From Lysobacterales bacterium (GTDB lineage: Bacteria; Pseudomonadota; Gammaproteobacteria; Xanthomonadales; SZUA-5): DNA of 64,000 bases. The stretch spans positions 1 through 64,000 of the forward strand of contig JALHMG010000003.1 of NCBI GenBank assembly GCA_022844135.1, read 5' to 3'. A program made the translations under genes and the position numbers. Positions 30,106 through 39,551 of this stretch are shown here, one piece after another. The first letter of the stretch is position 1; each line of letters opens with the position of its first letter. The notes beneath the pieces are model-generated. The model made no database searches and was not told the DNA's origin. It saw nothing but the letters and a program-made list of their open reading frames with translations.

Positions 30106-31707
30106 ATGACCACCCACGTCGACGAAACACTGCGGCGGCGGACGTTTGCGATCATTTCGCATCCGGACGCCGGCAAGACCACGCTCACGGAAAAGCTGCT
30201 GCTGTTCGGCGGCGCGATTCAGATGGCGGGTTCCGTGAAATCGCGCAAGGCGTCGCGACATGCGACCTCGGACTGGATGGCGCTGGAGAAAGAACGCGGC
30301 ATTTCGGTGACGAGCTCGGTGATGCAGTTCCCGTACGCGGAGCGCATCGTCAATCTGCTCGACACGCCGGGCCACGCGGATTTTTCGGAAGACACCTATC
30401 GCGTGCTCACGGCGGTCGATTCGGCGCTGATGGTGATCGACTGCGCGAAGGGCGTCGAGGAGCGCACCATCAAGCTGATGGATGTGTGCCGCCTGCGCGA
30501 CACGCCGATCATGACCTTCATCAACAAACTCGACCGCGAGGGCCGCTCGCCCATCGAATTGCTGGACGAAGTCGAGAGCGTGCTGAAGATTCAATGCGCG
30601 CCGGTGACCTGGCCGATCGGTATGGGCTCGCGCCTCAAGGGCGTGTATCACCTGCTGCTCGATGAGGTCCACATCTTCGAATCGGGGCGGAATTTCTCGC
30701 GACAGGATTCAACGATCTTCCAAGGTTTGGACGCACCCGAATTAGCGACACGCATCGGCGCTGAGGCGCTCAAGGAATTGCGGGAAGAGTTGGAACTGGT
30801 GCAGGGCGCATCGCACCCATTCGATCTGGCCGCGTACTTGAGCGGCAAGCAGACGCCCGTGTTCTTCGGTTCGGGCATCAACAACTTCGGCGTGCAATTG
30901 CTGCTTGATTTCTTCGTCGAGCGCGCGCCGGCGCCGCGAACTCGCGCCACGGAGACGCGCGCGGTCGATCCCCTGGAGGAAAAGTTCAGTGGCTTCGTAT
31001 TCAAAATTCAAGCGAACATGGACCCGCAGCATCGCGATCGCGTTGCGTTCTTTCGCGTGTGCTCGGGGCGCTATTCGAGCGGCATGAAAGCCTGGCACGC
31101 GCGCGCCGGCAAAGAGTTCAAACTCGCCAATGCGCTCACCTTCATGGCCTCCGATCGGGAGATCGCTACCGAAGCCTATCCGGGCGATATCCTGGGTATC
31201 CACAATCACGGCACGATCTCGATCGGCGATACCTTCACCGAAGGCGAGTCGCTCAAATTCACCGGCATTCCCAACTTCGCACCAGAGTTGTTTCGCCGCG
31301 CGCGCCTGCGCGATCCATTGAAGCTCAAGCAATTGCAGAAAGGCTTGACACAGTTGTCTGAAGAAGGTGCCACGCAGTTCTTCAAACCCTTGCTCGGCAC
31401 CGATCTGATCTTGGGCGCGGTGGGAACCTTGCAATTCGATGTCGTGGCCTATCGCCTCAAAGACGAGTACGGCGTCGATTGCGTGTTCGAGAACGTGCAG
31501 ATCTACACCGCGCGCTGGATCGGCGGCGACGATGAAAAGTCGATCGAGGACATGGAAGCCAAAGCCATGCAGAACATGGCCCGCGATGCTGCCGGCGCGC
31601 TCGTGTATCTGGCGCCGACGCGCGTCAACCTGCAGCTGACGCAGGAACGCTACCCGAAGCTGCGCTTTGCTGCGACCAAGGAACATGCGCAGCCGGTGGA
31701 GATGTAA
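30106..31707 (+). CDS. prfC: Peptide chain release factor 3
   Basis: Protein of 533 aa, normal RF3 length. It is a GTPase that recycles RF1/RF2 after peptide release. From [30 protein letters not shown], the motifs are P-loop [38 protein letters not shown] (switch region), [14 protein letters not shown] and NKLDREGR. Domains II and III follow, with [16 protein letters not shown]. The frame extends 19 codons upstream, but the chosen ATG matches family starts. It appears monocistronic. Confidence 0.97.
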   Translation: MTTHVDETLRRRTFAIISHPDAGKTTLTEKLLLFGGAIQMAGSVKSRKASRHATSDWMALEKERGISVTSSVMQFPYAERIVNLLDTPGHADFSEDTYRVLTAVDSALMVIDCAKGVEERTIKLMDVCRLRDTPIMTFINKLDREGRSPIELLDEVESVLKIQCAPVTWPIGMGSRLKGVYHLLLDEVHIFESGRNFSRQDSTIFQGLDAPELATRIGAEALKELREELELVQGASHPFDLAAYLSGKQTPVFFGSGINNFGVQLLLDFFVERAPAPRTRATETRAVDPLEEKFSGFVFKIQANMDPQHRDRVAFFRVCSGRYSSGMKAWHARAGKEFKLANALTFMASDREIATEAYPGDILGIHNHGTISIGDTFTEGESLKFTGIPNFAPELFRRARLRDPLKLKQLQKGLTQLSEEGATQFFKPLLGTDLILGAVGTLQFDVVAYRLKDEYGVDCVFENVQIYTARWIGGDDEKSIEDMEAKAMQNMARDAAGALVYLAPTRVNLQLTQERYPKLRFAATKEHAQPVEM

Positions 31708-31740
31708 GGTTTTGGTGCAGCCGGAAAAGCAAGCAGTAGT

Positions 31741-31851
31741 TCACACGAAGGCACGAAGAAACGAAGGCGTCTCGTCACCGAGCGCGATGAATCTCGGTCC
31801 TACTGGAGCCATGCAACAGACGTAACTCTTCGTGTCTTCGTGTCTTCGTGT
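31741..31851. repeat. CTTCGTGT tandem repeat with inverted partner
   Basis: Three perfect tandem copies of CTTCGTGT occupy 31828-31851. A roughly complementary CACACGAAGG/CACGAAG series lies at 31743-31768, so the two arms could form a hairpin in the space between prfC and the YqiB-like gene, which converge. Simple repeats of this style are, from memory, frequent in environmental bacterial genomes. Confidence 0.65.
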
Positions 31852-31874
31852 GAGACAGCTTTCTGTCCCTGCTC

Positions 31875-32426
31875 TTAGGCCCTGACCGACCGCGGCCGCT
31901 TCGCCGCACGTCGGCGCGTTGGCTCTTCAAGATCGTCTTCCGAACCTGGCGCGATGATGTATTCGGGATTCCACTCGGGCACTGGCCCTTCGAGGATCCA
32001 CGCGCCGCCATCGTAGCCTTGGCCGATCAGATGCTCGAGCCACTTGCTGGCGAAATTATTCATGTGGCGCCGATACTGGGCGATGATCTTCGCTGGCGTT
32101 TCCGGCGCAAACAGACGCCGACGGTGCGCATCGAAACGGCAGTGCGTAACCTCCGCCTGGCGCCCATCGTGATACACGCGCCAGTACGACTCCGGATCTT
32201 CCGCCGGTGTCGATTCCTTGAAGCGCAAGCTCAGTCGCAACAGCGTGGTGTACGGCTGCTGTTCGAACACGTCGAGCACCAGATCAGCGCGATCCGGAAT
32301 TGCCTTGACGTATCGCCCTGGCGGCAAGGTCCGCGTGGGGAGCAGCTGATTCAGGCGCGCGTAATTCTCGGCATACAAGCCGAGAAGCCAGTCGAGCGGA
32401 TTGGGCAAGAGAGAACGCGCGTGCAT
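31875..32426 (-). CDS. DUF1249 (YqiB-like) protein
   Basis: Protein of 183 aa from MHARSLLPNPLDWLLGLYAENYARLNQLLP; the frame is open further upstream but those residues do not fit the family. The body (GRYVKAIPDRADLVLDVFEQQPYTTLLRLSL, then YWRVYHDGRQAEVTHC and NNFASKWLEHLIGQGY) matches DUF1249, whose E. coli member YqiB has no established function. The C-terminus carries an Arg/Lys-rich tail. In enterobacteria yqiB sits with nudF and cpdA; here it stands alone, convergent to prfC. Confidence 0.85.
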   Translation of the reverse strand: MHARSLLPNPLDWLLGLYAENYARLNQLLPTRTLPPGRYVKAIPDRADLVLDVFEQQPYTTLLRLSLRFKESTPAEDPESYWRVYHDGRQAEVTHCRFDAHRRRLFAPETPAKIIAQYRRHMNNFASKWLEHLIGQGYDGGAWILEGPVPEWNPEYIIAPGSEDDLEEPTRRRAAKRPRSVRA

Positions 32427-32640
32427 GGAATCGACCTTCGCTATCCACCATCCGCACTCAGCGGCGAATGGTCCCGGTTCGAGCCGGGGCTCCACATCAT
32501 GGCAACGTGGCGGCGGATTTCAAGGGCATCAGGCTGAACGGGCCCAATCCCGGATCGGCGAGCTACGGCCAAATTGTCTGGCGATCAGCGATTTTCGAAG
32601 CCTTTAACGGAATTTATACGAACGGCGAGCATATGAAATT

Positions 32641-32871
32641 TCAGCGGCAGTTTCGCGACTTGTTCCAGACCCACCGCCCGGCCGGCATGCAGAGCAACCA
32701 GAACGCCAGCCCGCAAAACGTCCGCAAGCGCGAAGGCGGGGGACCAAACGGGTCGCTATCGTCGGAAAGCTTAACCTCGACCGGATCGATCAATGCATGC
32801 AAGTAAATCGGCGTAGCTAACAATCCAACAGCGAAAAGTAACGCGCCAACCAGCATCCCTAACAGACGCAC
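32641..32871 (-). CDS. Small membrane protein downstream of glmS
   Basis: Predicted protein of 76 aa beginning at a GTG that overlaps the last base of the glmS stop (TAGTG). Two hydrophobic segments (LLGMLVGALLFAVGLLATPIYL and GLAFWLLCMPAGRWVW) flank a polar loop with DDSDPFGPPPSRLRTF. No known family is recognised. The overlap with glmS and the plausible transmembrane layout are the only support. An internal ATG (residue 6) is an alternative start. Confidence 0.5.
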   Translation of the reverse strand: MRLLGMLVGALLFAVGLLATPIYLHALIDPVEVKLSDDSDPFGPPPSRLRTFCGLAFWLLCMPAGRWVWNKSRNCR

Positions 32872-34703
32872 TACTCCACCGTCACGCTCTTGGCCAAATT
32901 GCGCGGCTGATCGACATCGGTGCCTTTGAGCACTGCCACGTGGTAAGCCAGCAGTTGCATCGGCACGGTGTACAACATGGGCGCGATGAAACTGCCAACG
33001 CTCGGCATCGCGATGACGTGCTGGCGATCATTGGCCATGCTCGCTGCAACATCTTCGTCGGCGAGCACAAACATCTCGCCGCCGCGGGCGCGCACTTCCT
33101 GGATGTTGCTCTTGAGCTTCTCCAACAGCTCATCGTTCGGCGCCACGGCAATCACCGGCATATGCTCATCGACGAGCGCCAGCGGGCCGTGCTTCAGCTC
33201 GCCGGCGGGATAGGCTTCGGCGTGAATGTAGCTGATCTCTTTGAGCTTCAACGCGCCTTCGAGCGCGATCGGATACTGCACGCCGCGGCCCAGGAACAGC
33301 GCGTGCTGCTTGTCGCCGAAGCGCTCGGCGATAGCCTGAATCTTGCCGTCGAGGGCAAGGGCTAGGCGCAGCGCGTTCGGCAATCGCAGCAACTCGCTTA
33401 CGCATTGCCGGTAGCGAGTGTCCTCCATGCCTTTGGCACGCGCGATTTCGAGCGCCAGCAGCGCCAGCGCCACCAACTGCGTCAAGAACGCTTTGGTCGA
33501 CGCCACACCAATCTCGGGACCCGCACGCGTCATCAGCACCAGTTCGCTGGCGCGCACCAGCGAGCTTTCGGGGACATTGCAAATGGCCAGGCGCGCCAGA
33601 TACGGGCGCTGCGCGGCGTGTTGCAAAGCAGCCAGCGTGTCGGAGGTTTCGCCCGACTGCGATACCGTGACCAGCAACGAACGCTCGATCACCGCCGGTT
33701 GTCGGTAGCGATACTCGCTGGCAATCTCGGCGAAGCACGGAATGCCGGCCATCGCTTCGATCCAATAGCGCGCCACTTGCGCGGCGTGATTGCTCGACCC
33801 GCAAGCGACAATCTGCACTGCTTGCAGCGCCTGGAACTGCTCGCGTGCGCCCGGACCGAAAATTTCGGTGAGGATGCGGCCGTTGGCGATGCGGCCTTCG
33901 AGGGTGTCGGCCACCGCCTGCGGCTGCTCGTGGATTTCCTTCAGCATGTAATGCCGATATTGACCGCGCTCGACCGCATCTGGCCGCAGTTGCGCGGTTT
34001 TCACATCGCGCACAACCACCGCCCCACTCGCGTCATAAACGACCGCCGCTCGAGGTGTGAGATGCACCAGATCGCCATCGTGCAAATAGATGAACTGGCG
34101 CGTCTCGTTGAGCAGCGCATAGACATCGCTCGCCAGGTACTGGACGCCCTCGCCCAAACCGACCACCAACGGCGAGCCACGGCGCGCGCCGATCACTTCG
34201 TCGGGCGTGTCGCGGTCGACGACCGCGATTGCGTACGCGCCCTCGAGTTGCGCCACCGTGCTCTGCACGGCTTGCAGCAACGTTTGGCCAGCACCTCGTT
34301 TCTGATGGATCAGATGAGCTATTACTTCGGTATCGGTTTCCGAGGAAAACGTGTAACCAGCTGCGAGCAATCCGGGCCGTAGGTGCTCGTGGTTTTCGAT
34401 GATCCCGTTATGCACCACGGAGATCTGCTCGCCGCTGGTCATCGGATGCGCATTGCGCTCGCTCGGCACACCGTGCGTCGCCCAGCGCGTATGCGCAATT
34501 CCGGTCCGCGAGGTCACCGGCTCAGCATCGTACAAATCCTGCAGCGCCTTCACCTTTCCGGCGGCGCGAAAGCGCCTCAACTCCGAGCCCACCTGCAGCG
34601 CCAATCCGGCTGAGTCGTAGCCACGATACTCGAGCGCCTTCAGGCCCTGAATCAGCGCCGGCACGGCATTGGCGTGCCCGGCAATTCCCACGATTCCACA
34701 CAT
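32871..34703 (-). CDS. glmS: Glutamine-fructose-6-phosphate aminotransferase
   Basis: Protein of 610 aa that makes glucosamine-6-phosphate for peptidoglycan and LPS. The N-terminal glutaminase domain starts MCGIVGIAGH with catalytic Cys2; TRWATHGVPSERNAHP and HNGIIENHEHLR are typical. Two SIS isomerase domains contain CGSSNHAAQVARYWIE, VSQSGETSDTLAAL and ELKHGPLALVDEHMP, and the protein ends PRNLAKSVTVE. No glmS ribozyme is expected in this group and none was seen. A small membrane protein gene follows with overlapping stop/start. Confidence 0.98.
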   Translation of the reverse strand: MCGIVGIAGHANAVPALIQGLKALEYRGYDSAGLALQVGSELRRFRAAGKVKALQDLYDAEPVTSRTGIAHTRWATHGVPSERNAHPMTSGEQISVVHNGIIENHEHLRPGLLAAGYTFSSETDTEVIAHLIHQKRGAGQTLLQAVQSTVAQLEGAYAIAVVDRDTPDEVIGARRGSPLVVGLGEGVQYLASDVYALLNETRQFIYLHDGDLVHLTPRAAVVYDASGAVVVRDVKTAQLRPDAVERGQYRHYMLKEIHEQPQAVADTLEGRIANGRILTEIFGPGAREQFQALQAVQIVACGSSNHAAQVARYWIEAMAGIPCFAEIASEYRYRQPAVIERSLLVTVSQSGETSDTLAALQHAAQRPYLARLAICNVPESSLVRASELVLMTRAGPEIGVASTKAFLTQLVALALLALEIARAKGMEDTRYRQCVSELLRLPNALRLALALDGKIQAIAERFGDKQHALFLGRGVQYPIALEGALKLKEISYIHAEAYPAGELKHGPLALVDEHMPVIAVAPNDELLEKLKSNIQEVRARGGEMFVLADEDVAASMANDRQHVIAMPSVGSFIAPMLYTVPMQLLAYHVAVLKGTDVDQPRNLAKSVTVE

Positions 34704-34858
34704 GCGGTTGATCTCTGTCCCGATCGATTGGGCGCGAGTCTACGCGTTCGAGGCCAGCGGCCCTGTTCTAGTTCTAGCGCAACGCTGACGAGCAGGTACG
34801 AAACGATGACGTTTTCCCAATTACTATTCGCACCACACAGCCTTCGAGATCGACCGCC

Positions 34859-35968
34859 ATGCGACCCGCCCTGCTCGCTTTGCTCGCCAGCGTTTCCGCA
34901 ACCGCCTCTGCAGACGACTTTCCCGTCAGCGTCGACACCGCCGATCACAAGGTGGTTGTCGAGCAGGTACTGACAGGACTCAGTATTCCTTGGGGCATTG
35001 CATTTCTGCCCGATGGCAAAGCATTGGTTACAGAGCGTCCGGGCTCCGTGTCCCTGGTCGATCTTGCTGCCGGCACGCGCGTGGAGCTGAAGGGCGTACC
35101 GGGCGTGGCGGCCGAAAATCAAGGCGGCATGCTCGATGTGCAGATCGCACCGAGTTACGCCACCGACGGCTGGGTGTATCTGTGCTACAGCATCAAAGGT
35201 ATGCAGGGCCTGACGACGCGAATCTCGCGACACAAGCTGGTCGGCAGCGAACTCACCGACAAGCAGGTGCTGTTCACCGCCGAGCCGTTCATGAAGACCG
35301 TGCATCACTTCGGCTGCCGACTGCAATTCGATGGCAAGGGGCATGTGTTCTTCGGCATCGGCGATCGCCAGGAGCGCCACATGGCGCAAAAGCTCACCAG
35401 CGATAACGGCAAGATGCACCGCATCAACGAAGATGGAACGATCCCGGCGGACAACCCGTTCAAGAATGCCGACGGCAAGCCCACGTCGATCTGGAGTTAT
35501 GGACACCGCAATCCGCAGGGCGTGGCATTTCAGCCGGGCACCGGAGAGTTGTTCGTCACCGAACACGGACCGCGTGGCGGCGATGAAGTGAACATCATCC
35601 GGCGCGGTGAGAATTTCGGCTGGCCAGTAATCACCTACGGGCGCGAGTACCACGGGCCGTCCATCGGCGAAGGCACGCACAAAGATGGCATGTTGCAACC
35701 GGCCTTCCAGTGGACCCCGTCCATCGGCCCCTCGGGCCTGGTGTTTTACTCGGGCCCGGCCTTTCCGAAATGGAACGGAAACCTGTTGGCGGGCGGCATG
35801 GCGTTGACGTATGTGTCGCGACTGACCGTGGATGGCGATCAGGTTGAAGAAGTCGAGAAACTCTTCGAAGGCCGCGGCTGGCGCATCCGCGATGTCGAAC
35901 AAGGTCCCGATGGCAACGTGTACTTGCTGACGGATAACGGCTGGCTACTGCGCGTTCGTCCCGAGTGA
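34859..35968 (+). CDS. Periplasmic PQQ-dependent sugar dehydrogenase
   Basis: Protein of 369 aa with a signal peptide (MRPALLALLASVSATASA). The six-bladed propeller of the soluble aldose/glucose dehydrogenase family is shown by GLSIPWGIAFLPDGKALVTER, QGGMLDVQIAPSY, YGHRNPQGVAFQPGTGELFVTEHGPRGGDE, and NFGWPVITYGREY, with the catalytic His in the first blades. Related proteins such as E. coli YliI oxidise aldose sugars with PQQ. No PQQ synthesis genes are in this window. Divergent from glmS, 155 bp apart. Confidence 0.92.
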   Translation: MRPALLALLASVSATASADDFPVSVDTADHKVVVEQVLTGLSIPWGIAFLPDGKALVTERPGSVSLVDLAAGTRVELKGVPGVAAENQGGMLDVQIAPSYATDGWVYLCYSIKGMQGLTTRISRHKLVGSELTDKQVLFTAEPFMKTVHHFGCRLQFDGKGHVFFGIGDRQERHMAQKLTSDNGKMHRINEDGTIPADNPFKNADGKPTSIWSYGHRNPQGVAFQPGTGELFVTEHGPRGGDEVNIIRRGENFGWPVITYGREYHGPSIGEGTHKDGMLQPAFQWTPSIGPSGLVFYSGPAFPKWNGNLLAGGMALTYVSRLTVDGDQVEEVEKLFEGRGWRIRDVEQGPDGNVYLLTDNGWLLRVRPE

Positions 35969-35978
35969 ATGTCTCCGG

Positions 35979-36014
35979 AACCGTCGACTTGAATGAAACC
36001 GTCGACTTGAATGA
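35979..36014. repeat. Two tandem 18-bp repeats
   Basis: The unit AACCGTCGACTTGAATGA occurs twice in direct succession (35979-35996 and 35997-36014), directly after the sugar dehydrogenase stop. A hairpin (AACGCCG at 36015-36021 with CGGCGTT at 36031-36037) follows and may separate the two convergent genes. Confidence 0.85.
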
Positions 36015-36044
36015 AACGCCGAGTACACCCCGGCGTTCCAGGAG

Positions 36045-36824
36045 CTAAAGCCGCGGCAGAGCGTAGTCGACGATCAACGGCGCGTGGTCGGAAAACTTCT
36101 GGTCGCGGAACACGTTGGCCACCTGCGCTGCGCCGCGCAGGTTCGGCGTGGCGATCTGATAATCGATGCGCCATCCGACATCATTCGCGTACGCGTTGCC
36201 GCGGTTGCTCCACCAAGTGTATTCCGCCACGCCGGGTTTCAATTCGCGGTGCGTATCGACCCAACCCGATTGATCGAGGAGGCGGTCCATCCAGGCGCGC
36301 TCGTCCGGCAGAAAGCCCGAGTTTTTCTGATTGCTGCGCCAATTCTTAAGATCGATCGGCTTGTGCGCGATGTTGTAGTCGCCGCAGATGATGAAGCGCC
36401 GACCGCTGCTTGCCAGCCCTTCAAGATAAGGCTCCAGATAAGCCATCACTTCAAACTTGTGCGCCTGACGATCGGAGCCCGACGAGCCGGATGGCAAGTA
36501 CAGCGAGACGATCGACAAATCGCCGAAATCGGCCTGCAGCCAGCGCCCCTCGGCGTCGAAACGCCGCGCGCCGATGCCGCTGACAAAACGGTCGGGTCGC
36601 TGGCGCAAGTACAGCGCCACGCCGCTGTAGCCACGCGTCTCCTCGGCATCGCGGAAGTAACCAACGTAACCTTCGATACCGAAATCCTCGGCGGCGCGTT
36701 CGGGCGCTTGCAGGCGCGTTTCCTGCAGCGCAATCGCATCGGCATCTTGGGTGGCAAGCCATTGCAAAACGCCTTTGCGCGTTGCCGATCGAAGGCCGTT
36801 AAGGTTCAAGGTGATGATGCGCAT
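36045..36824 (-). CDS. xthA: Exodeoxyribonuclease III
   Basis: Protein of 259 aa from MRIITLNLNGLRSATRKGVLQWL; the longer frame continues upstream through repeat DNA. AP-endonuclease/exonuclease motifs are LQETRLQ (metal-binding Glu), YSGVALYLRQRP, SLYLPSGSSGSDRQAHK, CGDYNIAHKPIDL, WWSNRGNAYANDVGWRIDY and DQKFSDHAPLIVDY with the catalytic Asp-His. It repairs abasic sites and removes 3' blocks. It converges with the sugar dehydrogenase. Confidence 0.95.
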   Translation of the reverse strand: MRIITLNLNGLRSATRKGVLQWLATQDADAIALQETRLQAPERAAEDFGIEGYVGYFRDAEETRGYSGVALYLRQRPDRFVSGIGARRFDAEGRWLQADFGDLSIVSLYLPSGSSGSDRQAHKFEVMAYLEPYLEGLASSGRRFIICGDYNIAHKPIDLKNWRSNQKNSGFLPDERAWMDRLLDQSGWVDTHRELKPGVAEYTWWSNRGNAYANDVGWRIDYQIATPNLRGAAQVANVFRDQKFSDHAPLIVDYALPRL

Positions 36825-36920
36825 GGTGGACTTACGCAAAGAAGAGGTCGCAAGGCTACCGCGACTCGCGAGTCGTTCTACAGCGTGATGCTGCTTTCTC
36901 TCCAAACACCATTGACTTGC

Positions 36921-37021
36921 GTCTTCCCCGCGAAAGCCGGGATCAGTGACTCGCTGGTGCTCTGCACCCAGTGTAAGTCCAACCGAAGACGAACGGCACT
37001 GGATTCCCGCTAACGCGGGAA
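36921..37021. repeat. Pair of TTCCCGC/GCGGGAA palindromes
   Basis: TTCCCGC (37004-37010), TAAC, GCGGGAA (37015-37021) is a perfect hairpin. A similar, less perfect one (CCCCGCGAAAGCCGGG) lies around 36926-36941. A related sequence, TTCCCGC-CTTC-GCGG-AA, occurs at 48736-48752. They look like one REP-like family in intergenic DNA. Confidence 0.6.
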
Positions 37022-37090
37022 CAACGAGCGTATGGTGCTTGAAGGGATAACGCACGAGCATCGCGCCATGGCGCGACCCACATTAGACTC

Positions 37091-37807
37091 ATGGCTATGC
37101 ATATCGACCTCAATGCGGACCTGGGCGAAATGGGCGCGGAATCGCCCGACGACGCGCTGCTCGCGCTGGTGTCCTCGTGCAACATTGCCTGTGGTGGGCA
37201 CGCCGGCGACGATGGCTCGATGCGGCAGGTTGTGCGCATGGCAGTTGAGCACGGTGTTGCAATGGGTGCACACCCGAGCTTGCCGGATCGGATCGGCTTT
37301 GGGCGGCGCGATATTGCGCTGGACGCGGCGACGTTGCGCGCAAGCCTGCGCGCACAGATCGGCGATCTGATCGCGATTTGTGCCAGCGAAGGTGCAACGC
37401 TGACGCACGTCAAACCGCATGGCGCGCTGTATCACCAGATGGCGCGCGACGATGCCATCGCACAGATGATCGCAACGGTCATCCTGGAACTCGACTCGCG
37501 GCTGACCTTGTTCGGCCCCACCTGGGGCGATTGGGCCAAGGTCGCGAAAGACCATGGCCTGCGCACGCGGATCGAAGGCTTCGCCGATCGCCGCTATCGG
37601 GACGACGGAACGCTCGTTTCGCGCAGCGAACCGGATGCACTGTTGCACGGTAGCGCAGCCGTAGAACAAGGCGTTCGCCTGGCGCGCGGTGGCCCGCCGC
37701 AAATCGATACGCTGTGCGTGCACGGCGATGGCAGCGATGCCGTTGCGCTCACCCAGGAGCTGCGTGCGGCTCTGATCGCAAACGGTATCGAGATACGTCG
37801 ATGCTGA
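37091..37807 (+). CDS. pxpA: 5-oxoprolinase subunit A (LamB/YcsF family)
   Basis: Protein of 238 aa. MHIDLNADLGE is the family start, followed by SSCNIACGGHAGD, GAHPSLPDRIGFGRR and VKPHGALYHQM, with Asp and His residues expected at the active site. PxpA works with PxpB and PxpC to hydrolyse 5-oxoproline (pyroglutamate) to glutamate using ATP. PxpB and PxpC are not in this window; instead the gene is followed by DUF969, DUF979 and pcp, all with overlapping ends, so the operon appears to handle pyroglutamyl peptides. Two closely spaced ATGs (37091, 37097) are possible starts. Confidence 0.94.
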   Translation: MAMHIDLNADLGEMGAESPDDALLALVSSCNIACGGHAGDDGSMRQVVRMAVEHGVAMGAHPSLPDRIGFGRRDIALDAATLRASLRAQIGDLIAICASEGATLTHVKPHGALYHQMARDDAIAQMIATVILELDSRLTLFGPTWGDWAKVAKDHGLRTRIEGFADRRYRDDGTLVSRSEPDALLHGSAAVEQGVRLARGGPPQIDTLCVHGDGSDAVALTQELRAALIANGIEIRRC

Positions 37808-38631
37808 CGCTGGCGCTCCTGCCGCTGGCGGTGGTCGTGCTCGGCTTCGCCGCGCGCCAACATCCCGCTCGTGTGGTGCTGCTGGCGATGCTCACGGCAG
37901 GTCTGGTTGCCCTACCCTCGGTATCGGCATTTCTCGAGCTGGTTGGAACCCAATTTCTCAAAGCCCGATACCTGCTGGTGTTGATGTTCGCGCTGCCCGT
38001 CATCGCCATTCTCGAACGCCACGGATTGCGGGCGCTGGCGGCGCAACTGGTGCGCGGCTGGAAAGGCGTGCGTACCGGGCGCCTGCTGCTCGCGTATCTC
38101 GCATTGCGTCAAGGCAGTGCGGCATTGGGATTGACGAGCCTCGGCGGCCACGCACAAATGGTGCGGCCGTTGGTAGCGCCGATGGCGGAGGCAGCGGATG
38201 GCGACAAACATGGCGAGCCCCCATCGACTGGTGCGCAGTCGCTTTCCGGCCCGGCGGCACAGGCGCCGGTAGTTCGGATCGGCACACGCCTTTCGGCGTA
38301 TGAGCGCCGATCCTCACCCCCCTTGACTCAAGGGGGCAACAACAGCCAAAGCCTGCTTGGAGAAAATTTGACTCAACTGGCAAGAAACGGCTCCGACAGG
38401 AACTCTAGCGAAGAGGTACGCGCTCTCGCGGCAGCAACGGATAACGTTGGCCTGTTCTTTGGCGAGGATTTATTCCTTGCCTTCGGTGCCGTGCTCTTGA
38501 TGCAGGCGTTCTTTGCCGAGCGCGGCATCGAGTTGACGCCGCTGTCGATTGCGCTTTGGGGTATTCCCACGGCGATTCTGGCTTTCGTCATTCACGGTGC
38601 GCGGCTGTTGTGGCGCGATCGCAGGCGATGA
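37801..38631 (+). CDS. DUF969 membrane protein with internal insertion
   Basis: Protein of 276 aa; family members are about 230 aa. It starts at the ATG overlapping pxpA by 7 nt (MLTLALLPLAVVVLGFAARQ). Hydrophobic helices and LAYLALRQGSAALGLTSLGGHAQMVRPLVAPMAEAA, then ALAAATDNVGLFFGEDLFLAFGAVLL, are conserved blocks. Between them, residues about 134-205 form a polar, low-complexity stretch, encoded partly by palindromic DNA (38276-38336), which is longer than expected. DUF969 and DUF979 are thought to form a transporter, probably for pyroglutamate or its peptides. The stop overlaps the DUF979 start. Confidence 0.85.
   Translation: MLTLALLPLAVVVLGFAARQHPARVVLLAMLTAGLVALPSVSAFLELVGTQFLKARYLLVLMFALPVIAILERHGLRALAAQLVRGWKGVRTGRLLLAYLALRQGSAALGLTSLGGHAQMVRPLVAPMAEAADGDKHGEPPSTGAQSLSGPAAQAPVVRIGTRLSAYERRSSPPLTQGGNNSQSLLGENLTQLARNGSDRNSSEEVRALAAATDNVGLFFGEDLFLAFGAVLLMQAFFAERGIELTPLSIALWGIPTAILAFVIHGARLLWRDRRR
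38276..38336 (+). repeat. Palindromes within the DUF969 gene
   Basis: GGATCGGC (38276-38283) pairs with GCCGATCC (38306-38313), enclosing ACGCC-TTTC-GGCGT (38286-38299). Directly after, CCCCCTTGA (38318-38326), C, TCAAGGGGG (38328-38336) forms a second stem. Such symmetry is unusual inside a membrane protein gene and coincides with the extra protein segment, which suggests an in-frame inserted repeat. Confidence 0.7.
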
Positions 38632-39551
38632 GCGCGCTGACACCCATCTACTGGCTGCTCGGTGCGTACTTCGCACGCATCGCGTGGCGGGCATGGCACG
38701 GCGCAGCGCCGCGGCCACGCACACGCACCGCGTTCTATGCAACGCTCAGCGTGTTGTTCGCGTTCGGCGACTGGATGCCCGCGCAACTCGCTGGCGCATT
38801 GGTGCTGCTGGTGGCCGCCATCGCCGGTTTCGGCTTGCCCGAGTCGACGTCGAGCCAATCGGCGCAAGCGGCAGATCGCGGTCGCAGCCAGTTGCTGTGG
38901 CCGATTCTGCTGATCCCGGCACTGACGGTAGCTCTCACGCTCTTGATTCCCAAACTGGCGTTGAGTTGGCTGAGTGGCGCCAACGTTGCCGTGGTCGCTC
39001 TCGTCGTGGCCTGCGGCACAGCGCTGCCGTTGGCGCTGGCGATCACCCGCGAGCGGGCCATGCACGCCATCGATGCCGGCGGCGATTTGTTTGAAGCGAT
39101 CGGATGGGCCGCCATGTTGCCGCTGCTACTGGCCGTGTTGGGATCCGTCTTTGCCGCAGCGGGCGTTGGCGATGCGCTCGCGACGCTACTCGGTGCATGG
39201 CTGCCGCTCGACGTGCGTTGGGTCGCGGTGATTGCCTATGGACTGGGCATGGCGCTGCTGACGATGCTTATGGGAAATGCCTTCGCGGCGTTCCCGGTGA
39301 TTGCGGGCGGCATCGGGCTGCCGTTTCTGGTAAACGTTCACGGCGCCGATCCCGCACCACTCGCGGCCATCGGCATGCTGTCGGGTTACTGCGGCACTCT
39401 GCTGACGCCGATGGCGGCCAACTTCAACCTCGTCCCCGTCGCGCTGCTCGACCTGAAGGACCGCTATGCCGTGATTCGCGCGCAAGTCCCCACGGCGTTG
39501 CCGCTGCTGGCGGGCAACCTCATTCTGATCGGCGTACTTTGCTTCCGATGA
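38628..39551 (+). CDS. DUF979 membrane protein
   Basis: Protein of 307 aa, nearly all hydrophobic (about 9-10 helices), starting MSALTPIYWLLGAYF at an ATG overlapping the DUF969 stop (ATGA). Family blocks are FEAIGWAAMLPLLLAVLGSVFAAAGVGDAL, GMALLTMLMGNAFAAFPVIAGGIGLPFLV and LSGYCGTLLTPMAANFNLVPVALLDLKD. DUF979 occurs with DUF969, pxpA and pcp in many bacteria. A two-component permease for 5-oxoproline or related compounds is the best inference; it has not been shown by anything here. Confidence 0.88.
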   Translation: MSALTPIYWLLGAYFARIAWRAWHGAAPRPRTRTAFYATLSVLFAFGDWMPAQLAGALVLLVAAIAGFGLPESTSSQSAQAADRGRSQLLWPILLIPALTVALTLLIPKLALSWLSGANVAVVALVVACGTALPLALAITRERAMHAIDAGGDLFEAIGWAAMLPLLLAVLGSVFAAAGVGDALATLLGAWLPLDVRWVAVIAYGLGMALLTMLMGNAFAAFPVIAGGIGLPFLVNVHGADPAPLAAIGMLSGYCGTLLTPMAANFNLVPVALLDLKDRYAVIRAQVPTALPLLAGNLILIGVLCFR

